Part shown: piece by piece, positions 47,400 to 55,066 of the stretch | How the letters are laid out: each line of letters opens with the position of its first letter | How positions within the stretch are numbered: the stretch's first letter is position 1 | DNA from: Agromyces lapidis | GTDB taxonomy: Bacteria > Actinomycetota > Actinomycetes > Actinomycetales > Microbacteriaceae | Assembly: GCF_009749405.1 (NCBI RefSeq) | Contig: NZ_WBIQ01000006.1 | Location: 186,001-250,000 of the forward strand | Direction: 5' to 3' | DNA length: 64,000 nt | The notes under the pieces: generated by a model | Told to the model about the DNA's origin: nothing | What the model saw: only the letters and a program-made list of their open reading frames with translations | Database searches by the model: none | Program-made: the position numbers and the translations under genes

Positions 47400-48623
47400 A
47401 TGGCGCAGCGCGGAGTTCGAGGCGGAGCGGTGCGGACGATCGTCGGAGCGGCGGCGCTGCTCGCGGGGGTGATCGCGCTCGCGACCGGTGCGACGGCCGC
47501 CATGCTCGCCGTCGTCTTCGCCCGCAAGGTCGTCACGCCGCCGACCCGGCGGGAGGAGGACCTCCGGATCCTCGGCGTCGACTCGGCCGTCGGTGAGATC
47601 ACGCTCGCCGCGGGCGACGAGGCGCGGATGCGCGGAGTCTACGGGCTCTGGTTCGAGCGCGACTCGGGCCACGCGCGACTCGGCGACGTGATCGAGGAGC
47701 GCGACGGCCGGGTGCGCCGAGCACTCACCTCGACCGACTTCGGGCGGCCGGAGCGAGCCGCGCGAGGGCGGATCGACGGCTGGTACCACCTCGGTCCCTG
47801 GGAGCTCGACGTCCCGTACGAGGACGTCGTCGTCGAGACCCCGCTCGGCCCGGCGCCGGCGTGGTGGATTCCGGCGGACGTGCCGAGCGATCGCTGGGTC
47901 GTGCAGGTGCACGGGCGCGGCGCCAAACGGCACGAGGCGCTGCGAGCGGTGGAATCGACGCGCGAGGCCGGCTGGAACAGTCTCCTCATCTCGTACCGCA
48001 ACGACGGTGAGGCACCCGAGAGCTCCGATCGCCGCTACGGGCTCGGCGGCACGGAGTGGGCCGACGTCGTCTCAGCGGCGCGGTACGCGACGGAGCACGG
48101 CGCCCGCGAGATCGTGCTGATGGGGTGGTCGATGGGCGGCATGATCTCGCTCCAGGCGGTGCTGCGGTCGGCCGAGGTCCGCGAGCACCTGGTCGGCGTC
48201 ATCCTCGACTCTCCGGCGATCGACTGGGTCGACATCCTCCGCTTCCAGGGCGGTGCACTCGGGCTGCCGCGGCGGCTCGGCGACGCCGTGGCGCGGCTTC
48301 TCGGCGCACCGTACGGCGGGGGCCTGACGGGGCTCGCGGCCCCGATCTCGCTCGAGGAGCTCGACCCCGTCGCACGGGCGAGCGAGTTCTCGGTGCCGAT
48401 CCTGCTGATGCACAGTGTCGACGACGGGTTCGTGCCCATCGACGGATCGCGCCGTCTCGCGGCATCCCGACCCGATCTCATCCAGTTCGAGGAGTTCACG
48501 GGCGCCAGGCACACGAAGCTCTGGAACCACGATCCAGAGCGGTGGAACGGCCTCATCGCGGGATGGCTCGCCGCGCGGACGTCCGCCGACCACGACGGTG
48601 CTGCCGTCGAGATCGTCGGCTGA
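47400..48623 (+). CDS. Membrane-anchored alpha/beta hydrolase
   Basis: 407 residues. An N-terminal transmembrane helix (about residues 10-38, VRTIVGAAALLAGVIALATG) is followed by a linker and an alpha/beta-hydrolase domain: oxyanion region VVQVHGRGAKRHEALR, nucleophile Ser in GWSMGG, acid in HSVDDGFVP and His in GARHTKLWNH. The membrane start implies that the catalytic part faces outward, though the orientation is not proven. ATG 47400 is chosen because GGGGAGG lies 6 nt before it; ATG 47394 would be too close. Substrate unknown. Confidence 0.87.
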   Translation: MAQRGVRGGAVRTIVGAAALLAGVIALATGATAAMLAVVFARKVVTPPTRREEDLRILGVDSAVGEITLAAGDEARMRGVYGLWFERDSGHARLGDVIEERDGRVRRALTSTDFGRPERAARGRIDGWYHLGPWELDVPYEDVVVETPLGPAPAWWIPADVPSDRWVVQVHGRGAKRHEALRAVESTREAGWNSLLISYRNDGEAPESSDRRYGLGGTEWADVVSAARYATEHGAREIVLMGWSMGGMISLQAVLRSAEVREHLVGVILDSPAIDWVDILRFQGGALGLPRRLGDAVARLLGAPYGGGLTGLAAPISLEELDPVARASEFSVPILLMHSVDDGFVPIDGSRRLAASRPDLIQFEEFTGARHTKLWNHDPERWNGLIAGWLAARTSADHDGAAVEIVG

Positions 48624-48647
48624 GGGCGGCCTCGGGGACCCGGCGCC

Positions 48648-49088
48648 TCAGAGGGCGGCGACGCGCTCGCGCAACTGGCGCTTCGTGCGCGCGAGCATTC
48701 CGGTCATGCCGCGAACCCGCAAGGGGGAGACGGCTTCGCCGAGTCCGAGGGACTGCGGGTAGTCGGCGGGGATGTCGAGCACCTGCTGCACGGTGAGCCC
48801 GGCGAGGCCCTGCACGAGGATGGAGGCGAAGCCGCGCGTCGTCGGCGACTCGGCCGGCGCCGTCGCGTAGAGGTGCACGATGCCGCCGTCGACCTCGACG
48901 AAGATGAACACGGGCGACTGGCATTCTTCTACGCGTTCGAGCAGATCGGGGTGCTCGGCGTAGCGCTCGGGGAGCTCGGGCAGTTCGTTCGAGAACTCGA
49001 GCAGCAGCTGGAGCCGGTCGCGGACGCCGAGCGCGAGGAAGTCGTCGCGGGTCTCGGCGAGGCGTTCGGGGAGCGTGGTCTGGTCCAT
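48648..49088 (-). CDS. SufE family protein
   Basis: Sulfur-acceptor scaffold, 146 residues. The conserved Cys56 in EECQSPVF is the persulfide-carrying residue, and the helix RGFASILVQGLAG matches the family. SufE takes sulfur from SufS for Fe-S cluster assembly in other bacteria. Here it lies 58 nt downstream of a rhodanese-type sulfurtransferase rather than next to a suf operon, so it may take sulfur from that enzyme (inference). Confidence 0.92.
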   Translation of the reverse strand: MDQTTLPERLAETRDDFLALGVRDRLQLLLEFSNELPELPERYAEHPDLLERVEECQSPVFIFVEVDGGIVHLYATAPAESPTTRGFASILVQGLAGLTVQQVLDIPADYPQSLGLGEAVSPLRVRGMTGMLARTKRQLRERVAAL

Positions 49089-49146
49089 CTCCTCAATCCT
49101 CCCACGGGCGCGGCCTGCGACGGCCGCCGCTGTGGACCTGCGCCGG

Positions 49147-50046
49147 TCAGCGCGCCGGCACCTCGCCGCGATCGGTGCCCGTCACGATCGGCACGCGCAC
49201 CGCGCTGCCCCACTCGGTCCACGAGCCGTCGTAGTTGCGCACCTTGGCGAAGCCGAGCAGGTGCGTCAGCACGAACCAGGTGTGGCTCGAACGCTCGCCG
49301 ATCCGGCAGTACGCGACGATGTCGTCGCCGTCGGCGAGCCCGACCTCGTCGCGGTAGATCGCGTCGAGCTCGGCACGTCCCTTGAAGGTGCCGTCGCCCG
49401 CGGCCGCACGGGCCCACGGCACGGACGCCGCCGTCGGGATGTGCCCGGCGCGCAGCGCGCCCTCCTCGGGGTATGCCGGTGCCGTCGTGCGCTCGCCGCT
49501 GTACTCCTCGGGGGAGCGGACGTCGATGAGCGGGTTGCCGAGGTGGGCGAGCACGTCCTCCCTGAAGGCGCGCACCGCGCGGTCGTCGCGAGCGACGACC
49601 GGGTAGTCGACCGGGGTCACCTCCGGGGCATCCGTGGTGATCTCGCGGCCCTCCGCGATCCAGAGATCGCGGCCGCCGTCGAGCAGCCGGACGTCTTCGT
49701 GGCCGAAGAGGGTGAACACCCACAGCGCGTACGCCGCCCACCAGTTGCTCTTGTCGCCGTAGACGACGATCGTCGTATCGCGCGAGATGCCCTTCGAGCC
49801 GAGGAGCGCCGCGAACCGCTCGTCGCTGACGTAATCGCGCACGACCGGGTCGTTGAGGTCGAGGTGCCAGTCGATCTTCACGGCGCCCGGGATGTGGCCG
49901 GTCTCGTAGAGGAGGACGTCCTCGTCGGACTCGACGACGACGAGGCCGGGGTCGCCGAGGTGCTCGGCGAGCCAGCCGGTGGAGACGAGCCGCTCGGGGT
50001 GGGCGTACTCGGCGAACTTCGCGGCGGAGTCGAACTCGGCGGGCAT
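49147..50046 (-). CDS. sseA: Thiosulfate/3-mercaptopyruvate sulfurtransferase
   Basis: Two-domain rhodanese, 299 residues. The N-terminal inactive domain starts [14 protein letters not shown] and carries WHLDLNDP. The C-terminal domain has the catalytic Cys247 in [14 protein letters not shown], a six-residue loop of the thiosulfate type as in actinobacterial SseA. ATG 50046 follows AGGAGGT. With the SufE-like gene it forms a sulfur-transfer pair. It is not preceded by the palindrome seen at the 8-kb sulfur locus. Confidence 0.93.
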   Translation of the reverse strand: MPAEFDSAAKFAEYAHPERLVSTGWLAEHLGDPGLVVVESDEDVLLYETGHIPGAVKIDWHLDLNDPVVRDYVSDERFAALLGSKGISRDTTIVVYGDKSNWWAAYALWVFTLFGHEDVRLLDGGRDLWIAEGREITTDAPEVTPVDYPVVARDDRAVRAFREDVLAHLGNPLIDVRSPEEYSGERTTAPAYPEEGALRAGHIPTAASVPWARAAAGDGTFKGRAELDAIYRDEVGLADGDDIVAYCRIGERSSHTWFVLTHLLGFAKVRNYDGSWTEWGSAVRVPIVTGTDRGEVPAR

Positions 50047-50185
50047 GGGGACCTCCTGGGATCGCCTGGTCGGCGGGCTGGGCGGGGGAGCGGACTAGGC
50101 TGATCACCTGTCCACCCTCGAATCTACGCGGCCCGCAGGGCGCAGTCACGGCACCCGTCATCCGGTGCAATACGGAGCTCACAGC

Positions 50186-51241
50186 ATGACCTCGGCCTCC
50201 AGCCACGCCCCCATCCGGCTCGTCGACCGCAACCCGGCCATCTCGGGCGCCGAGATCGCCTCCGAGCTCGTGCCGCCGCCGCAGTTCGAGCACGCCTCCT
50301 TCGAGTCGTATCGACCCGACCCCGACTTCCCGTCGCAGCAGGCCGCCCTCGAACGGTTGAACCAGTTCGCGGGCGCGTGGCGCGCGGCCCAGCGGCCGGG
50401 CGGCTTCTTCTCGCGCAAGCGCCCCGCCCGCATCGAGTTGCCCGGCGTCTACCTCGACGGCGGCTTCGGCGTCGGCAAGACCCACCTGCTCGCCGCGCTC
50501 TGGCACGTCGCGCACGGCCCGAAGTACTTCGGCACCTTCATCGAGTACACCGCGCTCGTCGGCGCGCTCGGCTACCAGCCCGCGATCGAGCTGCTGCGCG
50601 GCGCGAAGCTCATCTGCATCGACGAGTTCGAGCTCGACGATCCGGGCGACACGATGCTCATGACGCGGTTCCTCGGTGAGCTCATGGCGAGCGGCACGCG
50701 GGTGGCGGCGACGTCGAACACACCGCCCAACGCACTCGGCGAGGGCCGGTTCGCCGCCGCAGACTTCCTCCGCGAGATCCACGCGCTCTCCTCGAACTTC
50801 GAGACCCTGCGCATCGACGGCCTCGACTACCGCCGCCGCGACACCGAGGGGCACGCGATCGCACTCGCGACCGACGACGAGGTCGCCCGCACCGCGCAGG
50901 CCCTCGCCGCACGCGACCACCGCGTCTCGCTCGACACCTTCGACGAGCTGATCGCGCACCTCGCGACCGTGCATCCCTCGAAGTACGTGAAGCTCGTGCA
51001 GGGGCTCGACACGATCGCCCTGCAGGGCGTGCACGAGCTCACCGACCAGAACGCGGCGCTGCGGCTCGTCGCCTTCATCGACCGCGCCTACGACGCCGAG
51101 GTGCCCGTCATCACGAGCGGCCTCGCGCTCGACCGGGTCTTCGGCGGCGACATGATGTCTGGCGGCTACCGCAAGAAGTACCTGCGGGCGATCTCGCGCA
51201 TGATCGCGCTGACCTCCGGCGAGCTCCCGCCGCACGACTGA
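50186..51241 (+). CDS. zapE: ZapE/AFG1-like ATPase
   Basis: P-loop ATPase of the AFG1/LACE1 family, called ZapE where it acts on the division ring, 351 residues. Walker A is GGFGVGKTHLL, Walker B LICIDEFELDD, sensor 1 is in ATSNTPPNALGEGRF, and the C-terminal RFAEV-like region is GVHELTDQNAALRLVAFIDR. ATG 50186 follows CGGAG; an upstream ATG frame start at 50165 is less likely. Divergent from sseA. The exact role in actinobacteria is not established; protein quality control or division is possible. Confidence 0.88.
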   Translation: MTSASSHAPIRLVDRNPAISGAEIASELVPPPQFEHASFESYRPDPDFPSQQAALERLNQFAGAWRAAQRPGGFFSRKRPARIELPGVYLDGGFGVGKTHLLAALWHVAHGPKYFGTFIEYTALVGALGYQPAIELLRGAKLICIDEFELDDPGDTMLMTRFLGELMASGTRVAATSNTPPNALGEGRFAAADFLREIHALSSNFETLRIDGLDYRRRDTEGHAIALATDDEVARTAQALAARDHRVSLDTFDELIAHLATVHPSKYVKLVQGLDTIALQGVHELTDQNAALRLVAFIDRAYDAEVPVITSGLALDRVFGGDMMSGGYRKKYLRAISRMIALTSGELPPHD

Positions 51242-51312
51242 GCGGTTGCACGGCGAGTTCCTCGCCGTTGCGCAGCATCCCGAAACGCGCTGTTCACACA
51301 GCGCTGCGACCC

Positions 51313-51328
51313 GTAACGGGCCGGAAAC
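51313..51328. promoter_or_regulatory. GlnR-type nitrogen control box upstream of amt
   Basis: GTAAC-GGGCCG-GAAAC matches the actinobacterial GlnR consensus gTnAC-n6-GaAAC exactly, 85 nt before the amt start. A partial second half (GTTCAC at 51292-51297) lies 15 nt further upstream. Confidence 0.72.
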
Positions 51329-51413
51329 ATCGCACGATCCCTCTCGAAACGTCCTCTCGTGAAACTGGGGCGCACAGGGTCCCCCGCCCTGCAATCCGAG
51401 AGAGGTTCGAGAG

Positions 51414-52676
51414 ATGGATCAAGGCAACACCGCGTTCCTGTTGATCGCCGCAGCCCTGGTGCTGCTGATGACCCCAGGGCTCGCGTTCTTCTACGGCGGG
51501 CTCGTCAAGGCCAAGAGCGTCATCAGCATGATGATGCTGAGCTTCGGCGCGCTGGGCCTCATCGGCGTGCTCTGGGTGCTCTACGGCTACGCCATCGCGT
51601 TCCCCGGCGCCGAGGGCCTCGTCGCCCCCTGGTCGATCGACTGGTCGGCGATCGGCCTCACGAGCCTCCTCGAGACGCCCGAGGGCGCCGCGTACCCGCC
51701 GCTCGCCTTCGTGGCGTTCCAGGCGACCTTCGCGATCCTCACGGTCGCCCTCATCTCGGGTGCGATCGCCGACCGCGCGAAGTTCGGCGCGTGGATGGTG
51801 TTCGCCGGCATCTGGGCGACGATCGTCTACTTCCCGGTTGCGAGCTGGGTCTTCAACTTCGGCCTCGCAGACGACGGCAGCTTCGCCTACGGCGGGTGGA
51901 TCACCTACGGCATGCAGGAGTTCTTCGGCGTCGGCGCGATCGACTTCGCGGGCGGCACCGCGGTGCACATCAACGCGGGCGCAGCGGCCCTCGCCCTCGC
52001 GCTGGTGCTCGGCAAGCGCGTCGGCTTCTCGAAGGGCGCCCACGTCCCGCACAACCCGCCGTTCGTGCTCCTCGGCGCCGGCCTCCTGTGGTTCGGCTGG
52101 TTCGGCTTCAACGCGGGTTCGGAGCTCGCCGCCGACGGCACCGCGGCCCTCGCCTTCGTGAACACGATCGCGGCTCCGGCGGCGGCGCTGCTCGCCTGGC
52201 TCCTGGTCGAGAAGATCAGGGACGGAAAGCCGACCTCGGTGGGCGCGGCCTCCGGCGCCGTCGCGGGCCTCGTCGCCATCACCCCCGCCTGCGCCTCGTT
52301 GACGCCCGTGTGGGCGATCGTGCTCGGTCTCGTCGCCGGTGCGGTCTGCGCCCTCGCGATCGACCTGAAGTTCAAGTTCGGCTTCGACGACTCGCTCGAC
52401 GTCGTGGGCATCCACCTCGTCGGCGGCCTCATCGGCACCCTGTACCTCGGCATCTTCGCCAACGGCACGGGTCTCGTCTACAGCGGCGACTTCACGCAGC
52501 TCGCGGTGCAGGCGATCGCGGCCGTCTCGGTGCTCGCCTACTCGTTCGTGCTGACCTTCGCGATCGGCACGATCATCCAGAAGACCATGGGCTTCCGGGT
52601 GAAGAACGAGGACGAGATCGCCGGCATCGACACCGTCGTGCACGGTGAGGACGCCTACAAGCTCGAGACCGTCTGA
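51414..52676 (+). CDS. amt: Ammonium transporter (Amt/MEP family)
   Basis: Trimeric ammonium channel, 420 residues, about 11 helices. Family motifs: MTPGLAFFYGGLVKAKS at the first helix, DFAGGTAVHINAGAAALAL with the first pore-lining His, and VVGIHLVGGLIGTLYLG with the second. ATG 51414 follows AGAGAGG. The usual companion glnK (PII) gene is absent; an unrelated PemK/MazF-like gene follows. Control by nitrogen supply through GlnR is indicated by the box at 51313. Confidence 0.95.
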   Translation: MDQGNTAFLLIAAALVLLMTPGLAFFYGGLVKAKSVISMMMLSFGALGLIGVLWVLYGYAIAFPGAEGLVAPWSIDWSAIGLTSLLETPEGAAYPPLAFVAFQATFAILTVALISGAIADRAKFGAWMVFAGIWATIVYFPVASWVFNFGLADDGSFAYGGWITYGMQEFFGVGAIDFAGGTAVHINAGAAALALALVLGKRVGFSKGAHVPHNPPFVLLGAGLLWFGWFGFNAGSELAADGTAALAFVNTIAAPAAALLAWLLVEKIRDGKPTSVGAASGAVAGLVAITPACASLTPVWAIVLGLVAGAVCALAIDLKFKFGFDDSLDVVGIHLVGGLIGTLYLGIFANGTGLVYSGDFTQLAVQAIAAVSVLAYSFVLTFAIGTIIQKTMGFRVKNEDEIAGIDTVVHGEDAYKLETV

Positions 52677-52706
52677 GCGTTCTCCGGCCGCCCGAGGGCG
52701 GTGGGG

Positions 52707-52712
52707 TAGTGT
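52707..52712 (+). promoter_or_regulatory. -10 box TAGTGT, leaderless promoter candidate
   Basis: TAGTGT ends 7 nt before GTG 52720 of the PemK/MazF-like gene. Confidence 0.4.
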
Positions 52713-52719
52713 GCCCGGT

Positions 52720-53307
52720 GTGTCAGACACCAGCCGCTTCCTCACCGCCCTCGGGCGCGTTCTGCGGGCGATCGTCTCGCCCTCCTCGACCAGGTCGTCG
52801 ACGGCGTCGGCCCCCTCCGGAGCCGGCAGGTCGTCACAGGGTTCGGATGCCTCGCGGCCGACGCCGTTCGCCGGGGAAGAGGCTTCGCCCGGGCAGTTCG
52901 GCGACGACGCAACGATCGAGATCGACGCCGATCGGCTGCGCGGCGTCGAGCTGAGCTACGCGCCGACCCCCGACGGCGATCCCGACCCCGGCGAGGTCGT
53001 GTGGACGTGGGTGCCCTTCGAGGAGCGAGACGGGCGCGGCAAGGACCGCCCCGTCGTCATCGTGGCCGCCTCGCAGGCGGGGGACTACCTGGCCGTGCAG
53101 CTCACGAGCAAGGCGCACGACGGCGACCGCGACTACGTCTCGCTCGGCGAGGGCCCCTGGGATGCCTCGGGGCGACCCAGCTGGGCGAAGATCGACCGGG
53201 TGTTCCGGGTGCGCGCCGGCGGCGTGCGCCGCGAGGCGGCCTCGCTCGACGAGCGTCGCTTCGACCTCGTCGCGGGGGCGCTCTCGCAGCGCTACGGGTG
53301 GCGCTGA
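52720..53307 (+). CDS. PemK/MazF-fold protein without antitoxin neighbour
   Basis: 195 residues from GTG 52720. An N-terminal helix and about 60 disordered Ser/Pro-rich residues precede a PemK/MazF-like domain: VWTWVPFEERDGRGKDRPVV (RGKxRPVVI is the family loop), LAVQLTSK and SWAKIDRVFRVRAG. In true MazF toxins the domain cleaves mRNA. Here no antitoxin gene is present on either side and the domain has a long N-terminal extension. In my recollection, orphan proteins of this form are common in Microbacteriaceae genomes and may be core, not toxins. Confidence 0.82.
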   Translation: MSDTSRFLTALGRVLRAIVSPSSTRSSTASAPSGAGRSSQGSDASRPTPFAGEEASPGQFGDDATIEIDADRLRGVELSYAPTPDGDPDPGEVVWTWVPFEERDGRGKDRPVVIVAASQAGDYLAVQLTSKAHDGDRDYVSLGEGPWDASGRPSWAKIDRVFRVRAGGVRREAASLDERRFDLVAGALSQRYGWR

Positions 53308-53450
53308 GCGCCAGGCGCGTCCGGCGCGCTGCCACCGCCGCGCCACTGCCACTGCCTCGGAGATCGCCGTGAAGTCGGACGGAAGTGCGTCGGAGGATCC
53401 GAGATCGCGGTGATCTCCGAAACTGCGGCGGAGAACCTCCCCCCGAAACG

Positions 53451-53484
53451 CAGAACGCCCCCGACCGAGGTCGGGGGCGTTCTG
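53451..53484. terminator. Hairpin 3' of tRNA-Val(CAC)
   Basis: 16-bp stem CAGAACGCCCCCGACC / GGTCGGGGGCGTTCTG with a 2-nt apex, 7 nt beyond the 3' end of the minus-strand tRNA-Val. It can also stop plus-strand transcription from the PemK-like gene. The stretch 53308-53450 otherwise shows no gene. Confidence 0.75.
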
Positions 53485-53491
53485 TTCTCAG

Positions 53492-53564
53492 TGGGCGATG
53501 CCGGGCTCGAACCGACGACCTCTTCCGTGTGAAGGAAGCGCGCTACCAGCTGCGCCAATCGCCC
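53492..53564 (-). tRNA. tRNA-Val (anticodon CAC)
   Basis: 73 nt. Acceptor GGGCGAT/ATCGCCC, anticodon stem CTTCC/GGAAG around TTCACAC with CAC, T-loop TTCGAGC. A TAGTAT (53604-53609, minus strand) about 40 nt upstream is a candidate -10. CCA not encoded. Confidence 0.97.
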
Positions 53565-53745
53565 TGAGGGATTCGCGGCAACCTCTCGGTGACCGCGGAC
53601 TCGATACTAGCCGACGATCGGGGACGATTGCACATCGAGCGGTACCTGAGGGGTGCTCGCCTCGCTCCCTGGCCTCGACACGCCCGGGAATCGGTCGCGG
53701 AATGACCGGTTGACCGGCCGGAACGGCGTTCGGCGGGCGCTCGGT

Positions 53746-53772
53746 TTGTGAATCGCTCCAAGTGTGTATAAA
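53746..53772 (+). promoter_or_regulatory. Promoter of the tRNA-Gly/Cys/Val cluster
   Basis: TTGTGA (53746-53751) and TATAAA (53767-53772) with a 15-nt spacer, an A/T-rich island 33 nt before tRNA-Gly. It is the most consensus-like -10 in the window. The spacing is slightly short. Confidence 0.5.
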
Positions 53773-53804
53773 GTCTTCTCTGCACGCAGAAATGCGAAAG
53801 CAAC

Positions 53805-53876
53805 GCGGATGTGGCGCAGTGGTAGCGCATCACCTTGCCAAGGTGAGGGTCGCGAGTTCGAATCTCGTCATCCGCT
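53805..53876 (+). tRNA. tRNA-Gly (anticodon GCC)
   Basis: 72 nt. Acceptor GCGGATG/CATCCGC, anticodon stem TCACC/GGTGA around TTGCCAA with GCC, T-loop TTCGAAT. First of three tRNAs read in one direction. Confidence 0.97.
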
Positions 53877-53933
53877 CTGATCAGGATCGGGCGTAAGCCC
53901 GACTCCTGTTCTTTTGGTGGAGAACCCATTCAC

Positions 53934-54004
53934 GGTGGATTGGCCGAGAGGCGAGGCAGCGGCCTGCAAAGCCGTATACACGGGTTCGAATCCCGTATCC
54001 ACCT
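53934..54004 (+). tRNA. tRNA-Cys (anticodon GCA)
   Basis: 71 nt. Acceptor GGTGGAT/ATCCACC, anticodon loop CTGCAAA with GCA, T-stem CGGG-TTCGAAT-CCCG. 57 nt after tRNA-Gly. Confidence 0.97.
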
Positions 54005-54032
54005 CCAGATCGAGAGCCTCGCACTCGATTCT

Positions 54033-54107
54033 GGGCGATTGGCGCAGCGGTAGCGCGCTTCCCTGACACGGAAGAGGTCACTGGTTCGATCCCAGTATCG
54101 CCCACCA
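54033..54107 (+). tRNA. tRNA-Val (anticodon GAC), CCA encoded
   Basis: 75 nt including an encoded CCA end. Acceptor GGGCGAT/ATCGCCC, anticodon loop CTGACAC with GAC. It is closely related to the divergent tRNA-Val(CAC) at 53492-53564, sharing the same acceptor, D-arm and anticodon stem. Confidence 0.97.
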
Positions 54108-54110
54108 TGG

Positions 54111-54136
54111 AAAGCCCCGGCATCGGCCGGGGCTTT
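54111..54136 (+). terminator. Intrinsic terminator of the tRNA cluster
   Basis: 10-bp stem AAAGCCCCGG / CCGGGGCTTT with loop CATCGG and a following TTTTCTCGTTT tract. The clearest intrinsic terminator of the window. Confidence 0.9.
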
Positions 54137-54175
54137 TCTCGTTTCCGGAGGCGCGCGGTTGTTTCCCCCTCGTCG

Positions 54176-54769
54176 TCATCCGACCTGTTCGAAGACGAGC
54201 GGGGGATACGCGATACGGGTCGAGTACCAGACCCACGACGCGCCCGCGGTCTGCTCGATCGCGGCCCAACCGCCGTAGGCGGGCAGGTTCTTCAGGGTGA
54301 GGCTGACCGTCTGCTTGCCGTTTACGCTCCTGGGGCCGGCGCCCACGACCGTGCCCGAGGCGGCGTAGCCGCTCGCGTTCAGCGTCACCGGGGCGCCGGA
54401 CTCGACGGTGAAGGTGCAGACGTACGTCCCGACGCCGGTGATGCCGTAGGCGGCGGGCTCGAAGTGGATCGAAACGGCGGGATTGCGCGTGGGCGACTCG
54501 CGGCGGTCGAAGCCGGCGTAAGGCGTGACGGCGTCGGTCTGCATGATCGTCGGACGGATGAGGGTGAGATTCGTTCTGCCCTTGCCGACGGTGTGGACGG
54601 GGGAGAGGAAGTCGATCGGCGCCCAGAAGATCGGGCCGAGCACGAGCTCGCCGATCCGGTACTTCTCGATCCAGTCCTCGAGGCGGAGGTCGGGCTCGAA
54701 GTCGGCGAATTCGATGACGCGCTCGTCGAACTCGGTGCGGGAGCCCAGTTCTTCAGATGACTCATACAT
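54176..54769 (-). CDS. Unrecognised beta-rich protein
   Basis: 197 residues from ATG 54769. I do not recognise a family. The first 60 residues are acidic and mixed (FDERVIEFADFEPDLRLEDW). The rest alternates short hydrophobic strands with Gly/Thr/Pro turns (GTYVCTFTVESGAPVTLNAS, VNGKQTVSLTLKNLPAYGG) like an immunoglobulin-type or carbohydrate-binding sandwich. There is no signal peptide or membrane helix. A TAGAGT box 7 nt before the ATG and absence of a ribosome site suggest a leaderless message. It lies between the tRNA cluster terminator and the thrS leader, on the opposite strand, a typical spot for strain-specific genes. A long minus-strand frame covering thrS is a shadow and not part of it. 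Confidence 0.7.
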   Translation of the reverse strand: MYESSEELGSRTEFDERVIEFADFEPDLRLEDWIEKYRIGELVLGPIFWAPIDFLSPVHTVGKGRTNLTLIRPTIMQTDAVTPYAGFDRRESPTRNPAVSIHFEPAAYGITGVGTYVCTFTVESGAPVTLNASGYAASGTVVGAGPRSVNGKQTVSLTLKNLPAYGGWAAIEQTAGASWVWYSTRIAYPPLVFEQVG

Positions 54770-55066
54770 GAGCGAAACTCTAGAACTTCGGTTGCCGGGC
54801 CGTCTCAGGGCCAGCACCGAGGAACTGGGGAGGAGAGGGGCCGGATCCCGGTGACCGGCTTTCGCTTTCACCGGAACCCGGTGGTCCGGCCAGCGACCGG
54901 TCCACAGGGATTGTCCCCCGAATCGGCGCTCTCGGGGTACACCCCCGTTCGGGGTGGTCGGTCGCGACGGCGAGCGATCCGTGCCGACGGACCCCGGCGC
55001 GGGACAGTGCGCGCGCACGACTACAGTTGAAGGGTTCGTTTCGAGAATTCCAAGGAGTGGATCCAG
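54770..55066 (+). other. thrS upstream region (297 nt without gene)
   Basis: It holds the divergent -10 TAGAGT (54777-54782, minus) for the unknown gene and a TACAGT (55023-55028, plus) as candidate -10 for thrS, leaving a leader of about 35 nt with AAGGAG before GTG 55067. GC-rich inverted sequences occur (GACCGG...CCGGTC near 54853-54903). No T-box-like specifier or terminator structure is seen. Confidence 0.6.
54777..54782 (-). promoter_or_regulatory. -10 box TAGAGT, leaderless promoter candidate
   Basis: TAGAGT on the minus strand ends 7 nt before ATG 54769 of the unrecognised gene. Confidence 0.4.

Noticed and set aside
52645-53307. Complete toxin-antitoxin pair
   Set aside because: Only the PemK/MazF-like partner is present. 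The upstream gene is amt, downstream are tRNAs, and no small antitoxin-like frame with a ribosome site was found.
53492-54769. Integrated element at the tRNA cluster
   Set aside because: No integrase, no direct repeat of a tRNA 3' end, and no change of base composition; all tRNAs are intact.
54770-55066. T-box riboswitch in front of thrS
   Set aside because: No T-box sequence (TGGNACCGCG-like), specifier loop or terminator/antiterminator pair could be seen; the candidate promoter leaves only a short leader.
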